From assembly GCF_947501425.1 (NCBI RefSeq), contig NZ_CANMVN010000005.1:1-64000 (forward strand): a DNA stretch of 64,000 nt, in the 5' to 3' direction. The position numbers were made by a program, and so were the translations under genes. Source of the DNA: an uncultured Psychroserpens sp. (lineage in GTDB: Bacteria > Bacteroidota > Bacteroidia > Flavobacteriales > Flavobacteriaceae). This document shows, one piece after another, positions 7,735 through 14,896 of the stretch. The notes under the pieces are model-generated. The model worked only from the letters and a program-made list of their open reading frames with translations. It did not search any database and was not told the DNA's origin. Within the stretch, counting starts at the first letter, position 1; every line of letters begins with the position of its first letter.

Positions 7735-8664
7735 TTAGTGTTTTATTTTAGAGGCCAATAAATAGATCACAGCCATTCTAATCGCTACACCATTTTGAAC
7801 TTGATCTAAAATAATCGCCTGATCAGAATCGGCTACATCACTGGTAATCTCTACGCCTCTATTTATTGGTCCAGGATGCATAATAGTAATTTCCTTGTCC
7901 AGAGAATTTAACAAAGTTTTATTTACACCATATTGCTGTGTATATTCTCTGGTTGATGGGAAATAGCTAATATCCATACGTTCATTTTGAACACGTAACA
8001 TATTAGCGACATCACACCAATTTAAAGCTTTAAGAAGATCTGTTTCTACTTTTACACCTAAATCTTTTATGTATTTAGGAAGCAATGTTTTTGGTCCACA
8101 GACCATCACATTGGCACCTTGCAGTTGTAAGGCATAAATATTAGACAATGCCACTCTGCTGTGTAAAATATCACCAACAATAACCACATTTTTGCCCTTA
8201 ACATCACCTAGACGCTCTCGTATGGAATAACTATCTAAAAGAGCTTGTGTAGGATGTTCATGTGCACCATCTCCAGCATTTATAATACTAGCATCGACAT
8301 GTTGCGATAAAAACACACCTGCTCCAGGATTAGGATGACGCATAACAACCATATCTACTTTCATAGATAAGATATTGTTTACTGTGTCTATGAGTGTTTC
8401 CCCTTTTTTTACCGAAGACTGAGACGCTGAAAAATTAATAACATCAGCAGATAATCGTTTTTCTGCTAGTTCAAAAGATAACTTTGTACGAGTAGAATTT
8501 TCAAAAAACAGATTAGCTATTGTAATATCTCTAAGCGAAGGAACTTTTTTAATTGGTCTATTGATCACTTCTTTAAAATGATCGGCAGTTTCAAAGATCA
8601 ATTGAATATCTTTTGTATTAAGATATTTAATTCCTAATAAGTGATTCACACTTAACTCGCTCAT
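7735..8664 (-). CDS. pyrB: Aspartate carbamoyltransferase catalytic subunit
   Basis: PyrB joins carbamoyl phosphate and aspartate to give carbamoyl aspartate, the committed step of pyrimidine synthesis. The 309 residues show the carbamoyl phosphate loop FFENSTRTKLSFE near residue 55, the 80s loop (SSVKKGETLIDT), MVVMRHPNPG, GDGAHEHPTQALLD, and the aspartate-domain signature IMHPGPINRGVEI. It starts 5 bases after pyrR and ends 4 bases before the STAS-like gene. No pyrI regulatory subunit gene is adjacent, as expected for a PyrR-linked, non-enterobacterial ATCase. Confidence 0.97.
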   Translation of the reverse strand: MSELSVNHLLGIKYLNTKDIQLIFETADHFKEVINRPIKKVPSLRDITIANLFFENSTRTKLSFELAEKRLSADVINFSASQSSVKKGETLIDTVNNILSMKVDMVVMRHPNPGAGVFLSQHVDASIINAGDGAHEHPTQALLDSYSIRERLGDVKGKNVVIVGDILHSRVALSNIYALQLQGANVMVCGPKTLLPKYIKDLGVKVETDLLKALNWCDVANMLRVQNERMDISYFPSTREYTQQYGVNKTLLNSLDKEITIMHPGPINRGVEITSDVADSDQAIILDQVQNGVAIRMAVIYLLASKIKH

Positions 8665-8669
8665 AATTA

Positions 8670-9209
8670 TTAACTATTTATCAAATATACTGAGTCTTCT
8701 CCTTCATTTTCAACCCAGTTTACTTTCACCTTTTCTTCATTAATTGCATCTACTTGTCGTCCTCTATAATTAGGCTGAATTGGTAAATGCCTGCTGAAAC
8801 GTCTATCTATAAGTGTCAGCAATTCTATTTCATTTGGTCTTCCAAACGATTGTATGGCTGTAAGTGCTGCTCTAATACTACGACCAGTATACAGGACATC
8901 ATCGACAAAAACAATATTTTTATTTTCAACAATGAAATTGATGTCGGTTGTATTGGCTTCTAATATCTTCTCACCTCTTCTAAAATCATCTCTAAAAAAT
9001 GTAATATCTAAGTGACCCAGTTGGATATTTTTAATCTTGTAATCTTCTCTAAGCATTGTAGCCAAGCGATTAGCAAGAAATTTTCCTCTTGGTTGTAATC
9101 CAATAAGAACAGTATTTGTAAAATCGTTGTGATTTTCAATAAGTTGACAAGCCAATCGATGAAGAATGATGTTTACCTCTTTAGCATTAAGTAACACTTT
9201 TTGACTCAT
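8670..9209 (-). CDS. pyrR: PyrR: pyrimidine operon regulator / uracil phosphoribosyltransferase
   Basis: I choose the ATG at 9209 (179 residues, the family's usual length); an upstream in-frame TTG at 9221 would lie only about ten bases from the predicted transcription start. The PRPP-binding signature NIVFVDDVLYTGRSIR is clear, and so are the PyrR family blocks IGLQPRGKFLANRL and DITFFRDDF. PyrR senses UMP and can also make UMP from uracil. The gene leads a pyrR-pyrB operon driven by a consensus promoter at 9236-9266. The leader is too short for Bacillus-type attenuation, so any regulation must work differently. Confidence 0.95.
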   Translation of the reverse strand: MSQKVLLNAKEVNIILHRLACQLIENHNDFTNTVLIGLQPRGKFLANRLATMLREDYKIKNIQLGHLDITFFRDDFRRGEKILEANTTDINFIVENKNIVFVDDVLYTGRSIRAALTAIQSFGRPNEIELLTLIDRRFSRHLPIQPNYRGRQVDAINEEKVKVNWVENEGEDSVYLINS

Positions 9210-9235
9210 ATGGTTTTCCAAACGTATTTGGCTGA

Positions 9236-9266
9236 CAAAGTTAAGCTAAAAATTTAGGGTTTGCAA
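9236..9266 (-). promoter_or_regulatory. Bacteroidota-type promoter for pyrR-pyrB
   Basis: On the minus strand: TTG (9264-9266), 20-base spacer, TAACTTTG (9236-9243). This matches the Bacteroidota housekeeping consensus (TTTG near -33, TAnnTTTG near -7). Transcription should start near 9230, about 20 bases before the pyrR ATG. Confidence 0.78.
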
Positions 9267-9283
9267 TGGTTTTGTTTTACAAT

Positions 9284-9313
9284 AAAAAAGCCTCTCATTT
9301 CTGAGAGGCTTTT
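9284..9313 (-). terminator. rpsA terminator
   Basis: Perfect 12-base stem AAAAGCCTCTCA / TGAGAGGCTTTT with a 4-base loop. On the minus strand it is followed by a T run. It is 21 bases after the rpsA stop codon. Confidence 0.9.
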
Positions 9314-9333
9314 CAATTTATAAATGTTAGGAA

Positions 9334-11169
9334 TTATTTCTTCCCATCCATTTTATCTTTAAGCGCTTGTAAAGCGTCGTTAGCGTCACCTAAAGTAGGT
9401 TTTGCTTCTGCTGCCTGAGCTTCTTGCTTCTTAACAGCTGCTTTTACATTTGCCATTTCTTCTTCTTTGAAGATAGCAGTATGAGAGGCTACAACTCTTT
9501 TGAATTCTTTATTGAACTCAATGATTTTGAAGTCTGCTCCTTCACCTTTCTTCAATTTGCTTCCGTCTTCTTTTTCTAAGTGACGAGATGGTACAAAGGC
9601 AACGATATCATCGTTGAAGTTGATTGTAGCACCTTTGTCTACGATTTCAGCTATTTCAGCAGTATGTGTCGTTCCTAAAGCGAACTCAGTTTCATACTTA
9701 TCCCATGGGTTGTCAGTAGTTTGTTTATGACCTAAAGATAATTTACGTCCTTCAACATCTAACTCTAATACAACAACTTCTAAAGTATCACCTACGTTAC
9801 AGAATTCACTTGGATGCTTAATTTTCTTAGTCCAAGATAAATCTGAGATGTAAATTAATCCATCAATACCTTCTTCTAATTCAACAAACACGCCAAAGTT
9901 TGTAAAGTTACGTACAATACCTGAATGCTTAGATCCTACAGGATATTTAGATGTAATATCTGTCCATGGATCTGGAGTTAATTGCTTAATACCAAGAGAC
10001 ATTTTACGATCTTCTCTATCAAGCGTTAAGATTACTGCTTCAATTTCATCTCCTACAGATACGAAATCCTGAGCAGAACGTAAATGTGTAGACCATGACA
10101 TTTCACTAACGTGAACCAATCCTTCAACACCTTCTTCTACTTCTACGAATGCACCGTAATCAGCAATAACTACAACTTTTCCTTTTACTTTATCTCCAAC
10201 TTTTACAGTGTCTCCTAAAGCTTCCCAAGGATGCTTACTTAACTGCTTAAGACCTAATTGGATTCTAGACTTATCTTCATCAAAGTCTAAGATTACAACG
10301 TTTAATTTTTGATCTAATTCAACAATCTCATTTGGATGGTTGATTCTTGACCAAGATAAATCAGTAATGTGAACTAAACCATCAACACCACCAAGATCAA
10401 TAAATACACCATAAGATGTAATGTTCTTAACGATACCTTCTAGTACTTGTCCTTTTTCTAACTGACCAATGATCTCCTTCTTCTGCTCTTCGATATCAGC
10501 TTCGATAAGCGCTTTGTGAGATACAACGATGTTTTTGAATTCGTGATTGATCTTAACCACTTTGAATTCCATAGTTTTATTTACGTACTGGTCGTAATCT
10601 CTAATAGGTTTCACATCAATTTGAGAACCTGGTAAGAATGCTTCAATACCAAATACGTCAACGATCATACCACCTTTAGTTCTACATTTTACAAAACCAT
10701 TAACGATTTCACCAGTTTCATGTGCATTGTTTACACGATCCCATGCTTTGATAACACGAGCTTTTCTGTGAGATAATACCAATTGACCTGTAGCGTCTTC
10801 ACGTACATCAATTAATACTTCTACTTTGTCACCAACTTTTAAATCTGGATTGTAACGAAACTCATTAAGAGAGATTACACCTTCAGACTTAGCGTTAATG
10901 TCAATAATAGCATCACGATCAGTAATATGGATCACTTCACCTTCTACAACTTCGTCATCTAAGGTATCCACAAAATTTTCAGATACTAATTTTTCAAATT
11001 CTTCTAATTGCTTGTCATCAACAGGATCAATTCCTTCTTCGTAATTGTGCCAATTGAAATCTTTTAAGAATTTTTCTGGGTTTGCTTGAGCCTCAGATAC
11101 TTGAGGAGCCTCAGTTTTAGGAGCCTCAGCAGTTGCTACTTCAGCTTTTTTTGTTTCTTTTTCAGACAT
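9334..11169 (-). CDS. rpsA: 30S ribosomal protein S1
   Basis: S1 binds mRNA at the 30S platform and helps unfold and load it. The 611-residue protein has an acidic Ala/Glu/Lys-rich N-terminal extension (about 50 residues), then six S1 (OB-fold) domains; typical blocks are VVEGEVIHITDRDAIIDINAKSE-like in domain 1, and the repeated GVFIDLGGVDGLVHITDLSW, GAFVEVEEGVEGLVHVSEMSW and GVFVELEEGIDGLIYISDLSW. A Lys/Ala-rich tail ends in KDKMDGKK. The extension and tail are usual in Bacteroidota S1. The gene is monocistronic, with its own promoter, a leader of about 115 bases carrying a hairpin, and a strong terminator. Bacteroidota mRNAs lack Shine-Dalgarno sequences, so S1 matters for initiation here. 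Confidence 0.98.
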   Translation of the reverse strand: MSEKETKKAEVATAEAPKTEAPQVSEAQANPEKFLKDFNWHNYEEGIDPVDDKQLEEFEKLVSENFVDTLDDEVVEGEVIHITDRDAIIDINAKSEGVISLNEFRYNPDLKVGDKVEVLIDVREDATGQLVLSHRKARVIKAWDRVNNAHETGEIVNGFVKCRTKGGMIVDVFGIEAFLPGSQIDVKPIRDYDQYVNKTMEFKVVKINHEFKNIVVSHKALIEADIEEQKKEIIGQLEKGQVLEGIVKNITSYGVFIDLGGVDGLVHITDLSWSRINHPNEIVELDQKLNVVILDFDEDKSRIQLGLKQLSKHPWEALGDTVKVGDKVKGKVVVIADYGAFVEVEEGVEGLVHVSEMSWSTHLRSAQDFVSVGDEIEAVILTLDREDRKMSLGIKQLTPDPWTDITSKYPVGSKHSGIVRNFTNFGVFVELEEGIDGLIYISDLSWTKKIKHPSEFCNVGDTLEVVVLELDVEGRKLSLGHKQTTDNPWDKYETEFALGTTHTAEIAEIVDKGATINFNDDIVAFVPSRHLEKEDGSKLKKGEGADFKIIEFNKEFKRVVASHTAIFKEEEMANVKAAVKKQEAQAAEAKPTLGDANDALQALKDKMDGKK

Positions 11170-11216
11170 GTGCTGAATTAAAATTTGTATTCTGCATGTT
11201 TAGAAAGAATAAAGCG

Positions 11217-11236
11217 ATAACACACAGAAGTGTTAT
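11217..11236 (-). promoter_or_regulatory. Hairpin in the rpsA 5' leader
   Basis: A perfect 7-base stem ATAACAC / GTGTTAT with a 6-base loop sits 48 bases before the rpsA start codon, inside the predicted leader. S1 represses its own translation in other bacteria through a structured leader. Whether this hairpin does that here is inference. Confidence 0.45.
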
Positions 11237-11288
11237 TGTTTGTGATTGTTTGTTCCTTTTATCTTTCTGAGTCTCGCTAAAAGGAGTG

Positions 11289-11319
11289 CAAAATTAATCA
11301 ATTTTAATCAATTTGCAAA
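11289..11319 (-). promoter_or_regulatory. Consensus Bacteroidota promoter for rpsA
   Basis: On the minus strand: TTTG (11316-11319), exactly 19 bases, TAATTTTG (11289-11296). This is a full match to TTTG-N19-TAnnTTTG. Transcription should start near 11283, giving a leader of about 115 bases. Confidence 0.85.
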
Positions 11320-11424
11320 TATCTATTACCATTATTAATACTGCAAACCTTTTATTTACAAAATGATAATACATAAAACATCATACAGAAAACACTAACA
11401 AGTACTTTTGAAAAAAATAAAGTC

Positions 11425-11844
11425 ATGAAAAAAATTGTCACTTTACTCTCTACTCTTGCATGTGTCTTAATGTTTAACTGCTCGAATGATGATTCAAATT
11501 CTAATAGTGAAACATTAGAAAGTACCGGTGTTTTAGGCCGTTGGGAAGTTAATGCTCGTGGTATAAATAACATCACTTCTGGCGAAGCGTTTTGTTGTGA
11601 AACATTAGAATTAATAGATGATACTAATCCTTCAGACTTAAGAGGAAGGTATAGTTATGACTTTGGTACACTAACAAACGGAACCTTTAGTGTTGATCCA
11701 GAAAATGATGTATTTACATTCACTACAGAAAACGAAAATACAGATACACTTTTTTTCTCTATAGATTCTAACATACTCGAAGTTTGGACTTTTGAAAATA
11801 GTAATCGTATCTGGACATCATATACAAGAGGAACTGATAACTAA
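11425..11844 (+). CDS. Hypothetical lipoprotein, lipocalin-like size and layout
   Basis: The 139-residue product has a short signal ending in the lipobox-like VLMFNC (Cys at residue 19) and a Ser/Asn/Asp linker, typical of flavobacterial lipoproteins. The mature part is beta-rich: GVLGRWEVNARG, LRGRYSYDFGTLTNGTFSV, DVFTFTTENENTDTLFFSI, ILEVWTFENSNRIWTSY. The GxW near the start and the pattern of short antiparallel strands resemble lipocalin-like lipoproteins of this phylum, but the family cannot be fixed. A TACTTTTG -7-like element lies at 11403-11410. It is monocistronic, with function unknown. Confidence 0.75.
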   Translation: MKKIVTLLSTLACVLMFNCSNDDSNSNSETLESTGVLGRWEVNARGINNITSGEAFCCETLELIDDTNPSDLRGRYSYDFGTLTNGTFSVDPENDVFTFTTENENTDTLFFSIDSNILEVWTFENSNRIWTSYTRGTDN

Positions 11845-11953
11845 TTTAGAGTCCGACTAAACCTAATAATTTTTATTAACATCAGTAATATTTTGGCACA
11901 TAAATTGGTATATTTACAATAGTATTAACACTAAATTAAAAACAAATATTATT

Positions 11954-12331
11954 ATGGTTAGAGAAAAATACCAAAGTGTATTAGACTTAGGAGAATCTTT
12001 AAACATCCAGGATGGCGATGTTAAAGTAGAAGATGGAAAATTAAAAATCTGGGGAACTGCAAAAACACAATACGAAAAAGATTTACTTTGGGACAGTATC
12101 AAAGCTGCAGGTGGTGATAGTCCAGCTGATATTATGGCTGATATCAAAGTAGCTGATGACTCTGTGTATCACAGACATACGGTTAAGAGTGGAGAAACTC
12201 TAGGGAAAATTGCAAAGCAATACTATGGCAATCCTGCTAAATACCAGGCAATTTTTGAAGCAAACTCTGATATCTTAAAAAATCCAGATTTGATTCATCC
12301 AGACCAAGAACTAATCATACCAAACTTATAA
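11954..12331 (+). CDS. LysM protein of the Kbp/YgaU type (BON-like + LysM)
   Basis: This 125-residue protein has no signal peptide. Residues 1-70 resemble a reduced BON-like domain (NIQDGDVKVEDGKLKIWGTA, ADIMADIKV) and residues 74-123 form one LysM domain (HTVKSGETLGKIAKQYYG, PDLIHPDQELIIP). The order and length match the E. coli potassium-binding protein Kbp (YgaU), a cytoplasmic K+ sensor. A peptidoglycan role is unlikely without an export signal. The gene stands alone and ends in a strong terminator that also touches the end of cmk on the other strand. Confidence 0.82.
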   Translation: MVREKYQSVLDLGESLNIQDGDVKVEDGKLKIWGTAKTQYEKDLLWDSIKAAGGDSPADIMADIKVADDSVYHRHTVKSGETLGKIAKQYYGNPAKYQAIFEANSDILKNPDLIHPDQELIIPNL

Positions 12332-12352
12332 ATTGGTAGATTAAAATAGATT

Positions 12353-12379
12353 AAAGCGACCTAGTGTCGCTTTTTTTTG
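12353..12379 (+). terminator. Terminator overlapping the 3' end of cmk
   Basis: Stem AAAGCGAC / GTCGCTTT, 5-base loop CTAGT, then eight T. The loop contains the cmk stop codon on the other strand and the T run encodes the Lys-rich end of Cmk. Confidence 0.85.
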
Positions 12380-13071
12380 TGCTGTAATTTTATTTTTTCT
12401 TCGGAAAGCTCTAAAACCACCTCAAACTGTTCTTCGAGTGACATATTAGAATTATCGACCTTAATTGCATCGTCTGCCATAACCAATGGTGAATCTTCTC
12501 TTGTAGAATCTATATGATCTCTTGTTTGAACATTATGAAGCACATCCTCATAGCACACCTCATCACCACGCTCTCTAAGTTCATCATAACGACGCTTAGC
12601 TCTTTTTTCTGCTGAAGCAGTCATAAAAATTTTCAATTCGGCATCAGGAAAAACAACAGTTCCAATATCGCGACCATCCATAACCACACCTTTATCCTTT
12701 CCGAAGTTTTGCTGTTGTAATACCAACTGCTCTCTCACTTCAGAGACTGTAGCTACCTGACTTACAAACTTAGATACTTCTAAAGTTCTTATGTTCTTCT
12801 CAACATTTTCATCATTGAGATAGACTTCAGCAAAACCCTTTTCTGGATTGAACTTAAAACTGATTTTAATATGATCTAAGTTTGAAATTAGTCCTTCCTT
12901 ATCAAAACAATCTGTTTCTATAAAACCATGCTGCATGGCGTAAAGTGTCACAGCACGATACATAGCACCAGAATCGACATACACATAACCCAATTCTGCA
13001 GCTAATCTTTTGGCAACAGTACTTTTACCTGTAGATGAAAATCCGTCGATTGCTATAGTAATTTTGGTCAT
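12361..13071 (-). CDS. cmk: Cytidylate kinase
   Basis: Cmk phosphorylates CMP and dCMP with ATP. The 236-residue product has the P-loop GFSSTGKSTVAKR at about residues 10-22, the following VDSGAMYRAVTLYA, the NMP-binding motif VVMDGRDIGTVVFPDAELK and the lid AEKRAKRRYDELRERG, all as in the family. The Lys/His-rich end KLQHKKKRH is an oddity, because it is encoded by the stem and A-run of the opposing gene's terminator. The start codon overlaps the porQ stop codon (TAATG), so translation is probably coupled. A cmk-porQ pairing is familiar in this phylum. Confidence 0.96.
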   Translation of the reverse strand: MTKITIAIDGFSSTGKSTVAKRLAAELGYVYVDSGAMYRAVTLYAMQHGFIETDCFDKEGLISNLDHIKISFKFNPEKGFAEVYLNDENVEKNIRTLEVSKFVSQVATVSEVREQLVLQQQNFGKDKGVVMDGRDIGTVVFPDAELKIFMTASAEKRAKRRYDELRERGDEVCYEDVLHNVQTRDHIDSTREDSPLVMADDAIKVDNSNMSLEEQFEVVLELSEEKIKLQHKKKRH

Positions 13072-14090
13072 TATCTTAAATCAATTTGTAATCCTAAGAA
13101 ACTTGCGTTTGTCGCTCCCGAATATCTTGCATGCGTATAACTAAATCGCATCTTATTAAGCTTAATCCCTACACCAAAGGATAATCCCGAAAAATTTCGT
13201 TGTTCTAAGATACGTAATTCTTCTGCTCGTCTAAAGTTGTATGCCATTCTGAGGCTAAATCCGCGTTCTGGAAATAATTCGGCTCCAATAATAGTGTGTC
13301 TTAATACTTCGTTTAGAAATCCTACTTTTTCCTGAGTTTGATTACCATCCAGATCTGTGGTAGCTCTGGCAGGATTAGAAAATCCAATTGGCCAGGTCTG
13401 AAGATTTTCAAAAGTCAAATGCCAACGTAATGGCATATTTTCTAGAGTTTGTGATAATCCTAAAGTAACTTCTAATGGTAACTTTTCATTCAAACCTGCA
13501 TAAGTGACAATTTGAGTTCCTAAGTTTCTAACTGTTAAGGCTGCATGAAAATCTAATCGTTCATTAATATATAATGCACCAAAATCGGCAGCAACACCAA
13601 TAGAGTTATACTGTTCTAATTTAGAGGTAATTATTTTCAGATTTGCACCAACGTAAAAATCAGTAAACGGAATTTGATATGCATATCCTGCAGACAATGC
13701 TGCTTCGTTTCCTGTAAATGTTCCTGTTGATACTCCATTAAGGTCATAACCATCAAAACTTCCGTAATTGATATAGGTCATTCCAACATGAAAGGTTTGA
13801 ACATGTCTATCCCAAGTGTAAGCATAAGCCGCTGTTCCGTAGCTAATACCACCCAAATAACTCGAGTAATTCAATGCCAATTGGTTATCCATTTCAGGAT
13901 TAATTGTAGCAGGGTTAAACAATCCGCCAGTTACGTCATAATCGTAGTTAGTGATGACTTTTCCTCCAAGAGCAGCTTGTCTTGGTGATGCTATAAGATT
14001 CAAAAATTGATATGTTGACTCACCACCTACTTGGGCAAAAAAAGTGCTTGTTGTCAACAGACAAATAATCGTGGTAATCTTCTTTAGCAT
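13071..14090 (-). CDS. porQ: Type IX secretion system protein PorQ
   Basis: I start at the ATG at 14090 (339 residues), because it opens a signal peptide ending at TFFAQ; an in-frame TTG at 14102 adds nothing. The mature part begins with the PorQ/PorV-type block YQFLNLIASPRQAALGGK, followed by TGGLFNPATINPEM and many amphipathic strands, ending in FLGLQIDLR. PorQ is an outer membrane barrel of the T9SS attachment complex with PorU, PorV and PorZ, which processes and anchors cargo bearing C-terminal sorting domains. That fits the type A and type B cargo proteins at 57268 and 1. It overlaps cmk by one base. Confidence 0.93.
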   Translation of the reverse strand: MLKKITTIICLLTTSTFFAQVGGESTYQFLNLIASPRQAALGGKVITNYDYDVTGGLFNPATINPEMDNQLALNYSSYLGGISYGTAAYAYTWDRHVQTFHVGMTYINYGSFDGYDLNGVSTGTFTGNEAALSAGYAYQIPFTDFYVGANLKIITSKLEQYNSIGVAADFGALYINERLDFHAALTVRNLGTQIVTYAGLNEKLPLEVTLGLSQTLENMPLRWHLTFENLQTWPIGFSNPARATTDLDGNQTQEKVGFLNEVLRHTIIGAELFPERGFSLRMAYNFRRAEELRILEQRNFSGLSFGVGIKLNKMRFSYTHARYSGATNASFLGLQIDLR

Positions 14091-14164
14091 ATAAGTGTGC
14101 AAAGTAAATAAATCTATCTTAAAACGAGTATATGTCTATTTTATTTTTTTAAAAGGTGTGAATT

Positions 14165-14896
14165 CTATCTTAACTGAAGTTTTTGACCAATCTTAATCAA
14201 ATTACTTTGCAATCCGTTTAGGGCTTTAAGGGCTGCTACAGTGGTATTGGTTTTTTTAGCAATACTATATAAAGTATCATCTTTAGAGACGATCCAAATA
14301 TCGGCATCATAGAGCGCATCCAAATTTTTTACACGAAGTGTTTCTCCTGTTTTTATCAATGTAGTTTCCAGATCATTGGCTCTCTTAAGCGCTTCTAAAC
14401 TCACATTGTAACGTTTTGACAAGCCATACAACGTCTCTCCTTTTTTGACTTTATGAAAGTTTGAGTTGGTAGTCTCTGTTTCTGGCAGAGAGGTGTCATA
14501 AACCATAGTTGTCGCTTTTTCGGCTTGACTTGATTTTTCAGGCGTTAAAGGTTTTTTTGGACTATCGACAGGTTGAGCTACATCCATTTTAGATTGTGTC
14601 TTTTCCTTTAGATCTGATGCTGTATTAGCCGATTGTGTTGTAGTAATGAGATTGGCCTTAATCTCTGTTTGTTTTGAATTTTGATCTGTAGTTTTAGATT
14701 TGGAATCTTTAGCTTTGGCGGCTTTTGCTGTAGTAGATTTTGCATCTACTAAAATCACTTCTCCCGTTTTGGTATTGAGTTTAGCTGGTTTTCCGTCTAA
14801 AAGAACATCCTTATAAGTTTCTGTTTGGGCAACAGCTCCAATGCTTGAAGCTGTTACCACTAAAACAGTTATGCATAATTTAAAGCTTTTTAGCAT
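14165..14896 (-). CDS. Secreted protein with two LysM domains
   Basis: The 243-residue protein has a signal peptide ([15 protein letters not shown]), a short conserved strand pair ([19 protein letters not shown]), a long Lys/Thr/Ser-rich linker of about 90 residues, and two LysM domains at the C-terminus ([18 protein letters not shown] and [16 protein letters not shown]). It is probably a periplasmic or surface peptidoglycan binder. The start ATG lies inside the end of lon (17-base overlap), so it is translated from the lon message. A stress-linked cell wall role is a reasonable guess from that linkage, but nothing more specific can be read. Confidence 0.88.
   Translation of the reverse strand: MLKSFKLCITVLVVTASSIGAVAQTETYKDVLLDGKPAKLNTKTGEVILVDAKSTTAKAAKAKDSKSKTTDQNSKQTEIKANLITTTQSANTASDLKEKTQSKMDVAQPVDSPKKPLTPEKSSQAEKATTMVYDTSLPETETTNSNFHKVKKGETLYGLSKRYNVSLEALKRANDLETTLIKTGETLRVKNLDALYDADIWIVSKDDTLYSIAKKTNTTVAALKALNGLQSNLIKIGQKLQLR

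Noticed and set aside
11183-11345. tRNA or riboswitch in the rpsA leader
   Set aside because: Only one short hairpin is present; there is no cloverleaf or known riboswitch core.
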